DNA of 34,680 bases, from NCBI GenBank assembly GCA_964526635.1, contig CAZGLR010000021.1, forward strand, positions 1 through 34,680. Direction: 5' to 3'. Shown in pieces: positions 32,239-34,680 of this stretch; within the stretch, counting starts at the first letter, position 1, and each line of letters begins with the position of its first letter. The notes under the pieces are model-generated. The model was not told where the DNA came from. It searched no databases and saw only the letters and a program-made list of their open reading frames with translations. The DNA is from CAZGLR01 sp964526635. Its GTDB lineage: Bacteria > Zixibacteria > MSB-5A5 > GN15 > JAAZOE01. The translations under genes and the position numbers were made by a program.

Positions 32239-33174
32239 GTGAAATCACGAGCCGTCATACTCCCGGCCTATCTGGTCGTGGCTATCAGCATGCCGTTATG
32301 GTTGCGGATTCCGGTCCTCAGCTTCCTGATGGAATTCGTTCTCTGCGGCCTGGTGGTGGTTATGCTGGTGGAGGCCAAATACGCGCTGGCCGCAGTCGGC
32401 GCTGGAGCCGCGCTGCTGTTGGGTGTGTTGCCGCTGTTTCAACCAATCCCGGCGGCATTTTTCGTACCCTGGTGGCTGAAATCGTTTTTTCCGGCGGCGC
32501 TTCTGGGGCTGGGTATTCAGCGCGGCCTGCAGGCCGGACGATCATTTATACTGGCTTCGGCCGGCGCAGCGCTGTGTATGCTGCTGATTTATTTTCAAAC
32601 CGGCGGGCTGATGGCCGAACTGTTTGGCGCCATGGGCGACTGGATGTCGAGTTTTGCCACAACCTCGGCGGTCAGCGCCGGGTACAACCAGGAAAGAATT
32701 GTGGCTATCCAGGATTCGATCGCCAGTTTCACAGACCTGATGATTCGGCTCTTGCCGGGTATGATGATTTTATCGCTGATCGGCGAGTTATTTGTCGTCG
32801 TCGTCATCATCGAGGCGATATATACCCGTCTCGACAGCTACTTCCCCGGTTTCGGGCCGTTCATCTATTGGAAAATGCCGGAGCAGGTGTTATATTTGCT
32901 GGGCCTGGTTGTCCTGGCGCGGCTGCTGGCCGGCAGTGATATCAAGATGGTCGCCGACAATCTCCTGTTGATTCTGTCGGTGTTTTACATGGTCACCGGT
33001 TTGGCATTTATGGAGCATTTATTGCGCCGTCTGCAACTACCGGTACTGATTAAGATCGTATTTTATATAGGGTTGTTTCTCATGCAGGTGCCCGGTTTCG
33101 TCCTGGCCGCGATCGTCGGATTGTTCGACAGCTTTTTCGACTTCCGTAAGATCAAGGCGCGAACTTTGGGCTGA
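32239..33174 (+). CDS. DUF2232 family integral membrane protein
   Basis: This 311-residue, strongly hydrophobic protein has about eight predicted transmembrane helices (for example 8-28, 30-65, 75-95, 105-120, 180-205, 220-240, 245-270 and 280-300). It resembles the DUF2232/YybS family, which is often encoded between rpsR and rplI in bacteria. The molecular role is not known. The start is a GTG at 32239 with AGGCGGGG 8 bases upstream. The stop of rpsR is only 14 bases away, so it is an operon member. The sequence is hydrophobic enough that its exact family assignment should be checked by profile search. Confidence 0.75.
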   Translation: MKSRAVILPAYLVVAISMPLWLRIPVLSFLMEFVLCGLVVVMLVEAKYALAAVGAGAALLLGVLPLFQPIPAAFFVPWWLKSFFPAALLGLGIQRGLQAGRSFILASAGAALCMLLIYFQTGGLMAELFGAMGDWMSSFATTSAVSAGYNQERIVAIQDSIASFTDLMIRLLPGMMILSLIGELFVVVVIIEAIYTRLDSYFPGFGPFIYWKMPEQVLYLLGLVVLARLLAGSDIKMVADNLLLILSVFYMVTGLAFMEHLLRRLQLPVLIKIVFYIGLFLMQVPGFVLAAIVGLFDSFFDFRKIKARTLG

Positions 33175-33201
33175 CTGCCGGTGAGGAAAGGACAATAAGC
33201 G

Positions 33202-33651
33202 ATGAAAGTGATTCTGACGCAGGATATTGAAAATCTGGGTGCGGCCGGCGATACGGTTGAGGTTAAATCCGGCTATGGTCGCAATTACCTGATGCCGCGC
33301 AACCTGGCGATCCCGGCGACCAGGGGAAACACCAACGCGGTCGCACATCTCAAGACGCAAAACGAAATTCGCGCCAGGAAAAGCCGCCGGGAAGCTGAAA
33401 AAGTTCGTGATAACCTTGAAAAAATGAATTTGAGGGCCGAGCTGGTCACCGGCGAAGAAGACCGGGTCTTCGGGTCGGTTACCACCCATACGATTGCTGA
33501 TTTAATCGCCGATCAGGGTGTAAAGGTCGACCGCCGCAAAATCGAACTGGAAGAACCGATTAAAGCCCTCGGGCTCTTTACGGTCAAGATCAAGCTCGAT
33601 AAAGACGTGACCGCCAGCGTCAAATTGCAGGTAATCAAGAAAGAGAGTTAA
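33202..33651 (+). CDS. rplI: 50S ribosomal protein L9
   Basis: L9 bridges the L1 stalk of the large subunit. The 149-residue protein has the N-domain MKVILTQDIENLGAAGDTVEVKSGYGRNYLMPRNLAIPAT, the long connecting helix (about 45-80) and the C-domain (VTGEEDRVFGSVTTHTIADLI, RRKIELEEPIKALG). The length is typical. AGGAAAGGA lies just upstream. The stop codon is immediately followed by the next gene's start (TAAATG). Confidence 0.97.
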   Translation: MKVILTQDIENLGAAGDTVEVKSGYGRNYLMPRNLAIPATRGNTNAVAHLKTQNEIRARKSRREAEKVRDNLEKMNLRAELVTGEEDRVFGSVTTHTIADLIADQGVKVDRRKIELEEPIKALGLFTVKIKLDKDVTASVKLQVIKKES

Positions 33652-34182
33652 ATGGCTATGGTTGAAGCACGGATCGATGGTCTGGCCATGGATCTTGTCT
33701 CAAACTCGCCGGTTGTGGTGCTGGCAGCCGTTGATGAAAAGAAAGTGCTGCCGATCTGGATCGGGCACAATGAAGCCTGGGCGATTGCGATGGAAATATC
33801 GGGCCTGGGCTCCAAACGGCCGCTGACGCATGATCTGTTCAAGAATACCATCGGAGAGATGGGCGGGAGACTCGAAAAAGTCGAAATCACCGAATTAAAA
33901 GAACAGACGTTTTACGCCCTGCTGCATATTACTATAGACGGCAAAACCATCAACATCGACGCACGGCCGTCGGATTCTATTGCGCTGGCGTTAAAATCGA
34001 ATTGCCCGATATTTGTCAACGAAGAACTGTTCACGCCCCAGCAGGATGACGACGACGACGATGAGGGCAGCGGCGGGGAAGGCGACAAGCCGCCGGATAT
34101 GCCGCAGGCCGGACCACCGGAATCGCTGGCCGATCGACTCAAACGGATTGATCCCGAAGACTTCGGCAAGTACTCGCTTTAG
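33652..34182 (+). CDS. Bifunctional nuclease (BFN/DUF151) domain protein
   Basis: This 176-residue protein matches the BFN (DUF151) family, small acidic proteins found in many bacteria; an RNase/DNase activity has been reported for plant homologues. The conserved pieces are SNSPVVVLAAVDEKKVLPIWIGHNEAWAIAME, RPLTHDLFKNTI and INIDARPSDSIALALKSNCPIFVNEEL. After about residue 130 a low-complexity tail follows (DDDDDDEGSGGEGDK, then a Pro-rich stretch). It ends in a KRIDPEDFGKY motif. It begins right after the rplI stop codon and ends before a terminator. Confidence 0.9.
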   Translation: MAMVEARIDGLAMDLVSNSPVVVLAAVDEKKVLPIWIGHNEAWAIAMEISGLGSKRPLTHDLFKNTIGEMGGRLEKVEITELKEQTFYALLHITIDGKTINIDARPSDSIALALKSNCPIFVNEELFTPQQDDDDDDEGSGGEGDKPPDMPQAGPPESLADRLKRIDPEDFGKYSL

Positions 34183-34232
34183 GGAACGTCCTTACTCCCG
34201 GTATACCGGTGTATTCGACAGAAGCGTAAATT

Positions 34233-34260
34233 ATGGCGACTCAATCAGAGTCGCCATTTT
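34233..34260 (+). terminator. Rho-independent terminator after the BFN gene
   Basis: ATGGCGACTC (34233-34242) and GAGTCGCCAT (34248-34257) form a perfect 10-bp stem with an AATCA loop, followed by a T run. It probably ends the pth to BFN transcript. Confidence 0.95.
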
Positions 34261-34283
34261 TGTGAGAAAATAGATGCGGTCGC

Positions 34284-34383
34284 AGGGGCCGGGTCAGTCG
34301 GCCACAAACAAGCAGGCCCGGATCATATAGCCTATGGTTCCAAAATACAATCGGGCGTAGGGGCCGGGATCACCCGGCCCGTT
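34284..34383 (+). repeat. Module C palindromes, two copies
   Basis: A diverged copy lies at 34287-34303 (GGCCGGGTCAGTCGGCC). A good copy, GGGCCGGG (34361-34368) and CCCGGCCC (34373-34380), is preceded by GCGTAG as at 24271. The region has no gene. Confidence 0.7.
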
Positions 34384-34483
34384 GCGAGACGGCGCAAACG
34401 CTGTCGATTGATTTTGATTTTAGAGCGGGCGGGGGGATCCACGCCTCTTGAAAAATCAGGCTTGGTCGTACTGGCGGAATTTG

Positions 34484-34680
34484 CCGGCCCAAAATTGCCG
34501 CCCATGAAATGTAGCCCACTACGGAGCAGCTTTGCTGCGGAGTCGTGGGTTTATTTATGCGGTCGCAGACAGAATACCACGGCTTTAGCCGGGGGAATCT
34601 ATTTGATGAGCTATGTTGCCTTTGCTCTGAAAGCCACACCCTGTCGGGTGTGGTACCCCGGTACTGGATGAGCTATGTTG
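34484..34680 (+). repeat. Composite dispersed repeat, copy 4, cut by window end
   Basis: Leader CCCAAAATTGCCGCCCA and TGAAATGT is shared with the copy at 18632. Module A follows (34511-34553; one change, GTAG for GTCG). A short palindrome CACGGCTTTAGCCGGGG (about 34579-34595) comes next. Then GAGCTATGTTGC (34608-34619) and CCACACCC-TGTC-GGGTGTGG (34634-34653) with GGTACC follow. A second GATGAGCTATGTTG begins at 34667 and runs off the window, so a tandem array like 18709-19405 may continue. Confidence 0.85.

Noticed and set aside
1..34680. tRNA or rRNA genes
   Set aside because: No cloverleaf or conserved T-loop patterns were recognised in the intergenic stretches on either strand.

Overview
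The window is a chromosomal segment built around the replication and segregation hub of an uncultured, probably Gram-negative bacterium. It carries dnaA, dnaN, a probable oriC, parA/parB with two parS sites, and the rpmH-rnpA-yidD-yidC-mnmE-mnmG-rsmG block. YidC is 566 residues with a large periplasmic domain, which fits a two-membrane cell. A bactofilin/M23 pair, a MoxR/DUF58 pair and heavy intergenic palindrome content are compatible with an FCB-superphylum or Zixibacteria-like lineage. That placement is inference from general knowledge and was not tested. Most genes look moderately GC-rich. One PIN-domain gene is clearly AT-rich.

Layout. 1-548 holds repeats, a terminator and a perfect 20-bp palindrome. 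549-5198 (minus) holds purA, engB and lon. 5467-8836 (minus) holds a PIN-domain protein, an NAD(P)-binding protein, a DUF58 protein and a MoxR ATPase. 9067-18413 (minus) is one long housekeeping block that reads, in transcription order, rpmH, rnpA, yidD, yidC, mnmE, mnmG, rsmG, parA, parB, M23 peptidase, bactofilin. Many of its genes overlap or touch. 18640-19405 is a 60-bp tandem array broken by a 100-N assembly gap. 19788-24253 (plus) has an RDD protein, a structured leader or small RNA candidate with its own promoter and terminator, and a heterodimeric ABC exporter. 24254-24900 is a repeat mosaic. greA (plus) follows, then a higher-order repeat array at 25842-26275. dnaN and dnaA (minus) come next, with oriC upstream of dnaA. 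A Rrf2/IscR-like regulator (minus) follows, and then a plus-strand run of pth, rpsF, rpsR, a DUF2232 membrane protein, rplI and a bifunctional-nuclease-domain protein. The window ends in more repeats.

How the genes work together. DnaA and DnaN start and sustain replication at oriC. ParA and ParB act on parS sites lying in the gaps on both sides of mnmG. MnmE and MnmG modify tRNA wobble uridines, and RsmG methylates 16S rRNA. YidC and YidD insert membrane proteins. The M23/bactofilin pair probably shapes the cell wall and is co-transcribed with parAB.

The most unusual content is non-coding. A family of modular palindromes shares constant flanks but has interchangeable stems, and it recurs at several loci. 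There is also a 60-bp tandem array with higher-order order, a separate 37/121-bp higher-order array, and a hairpin-rich transcript candidate ahead of the ABC exporter.
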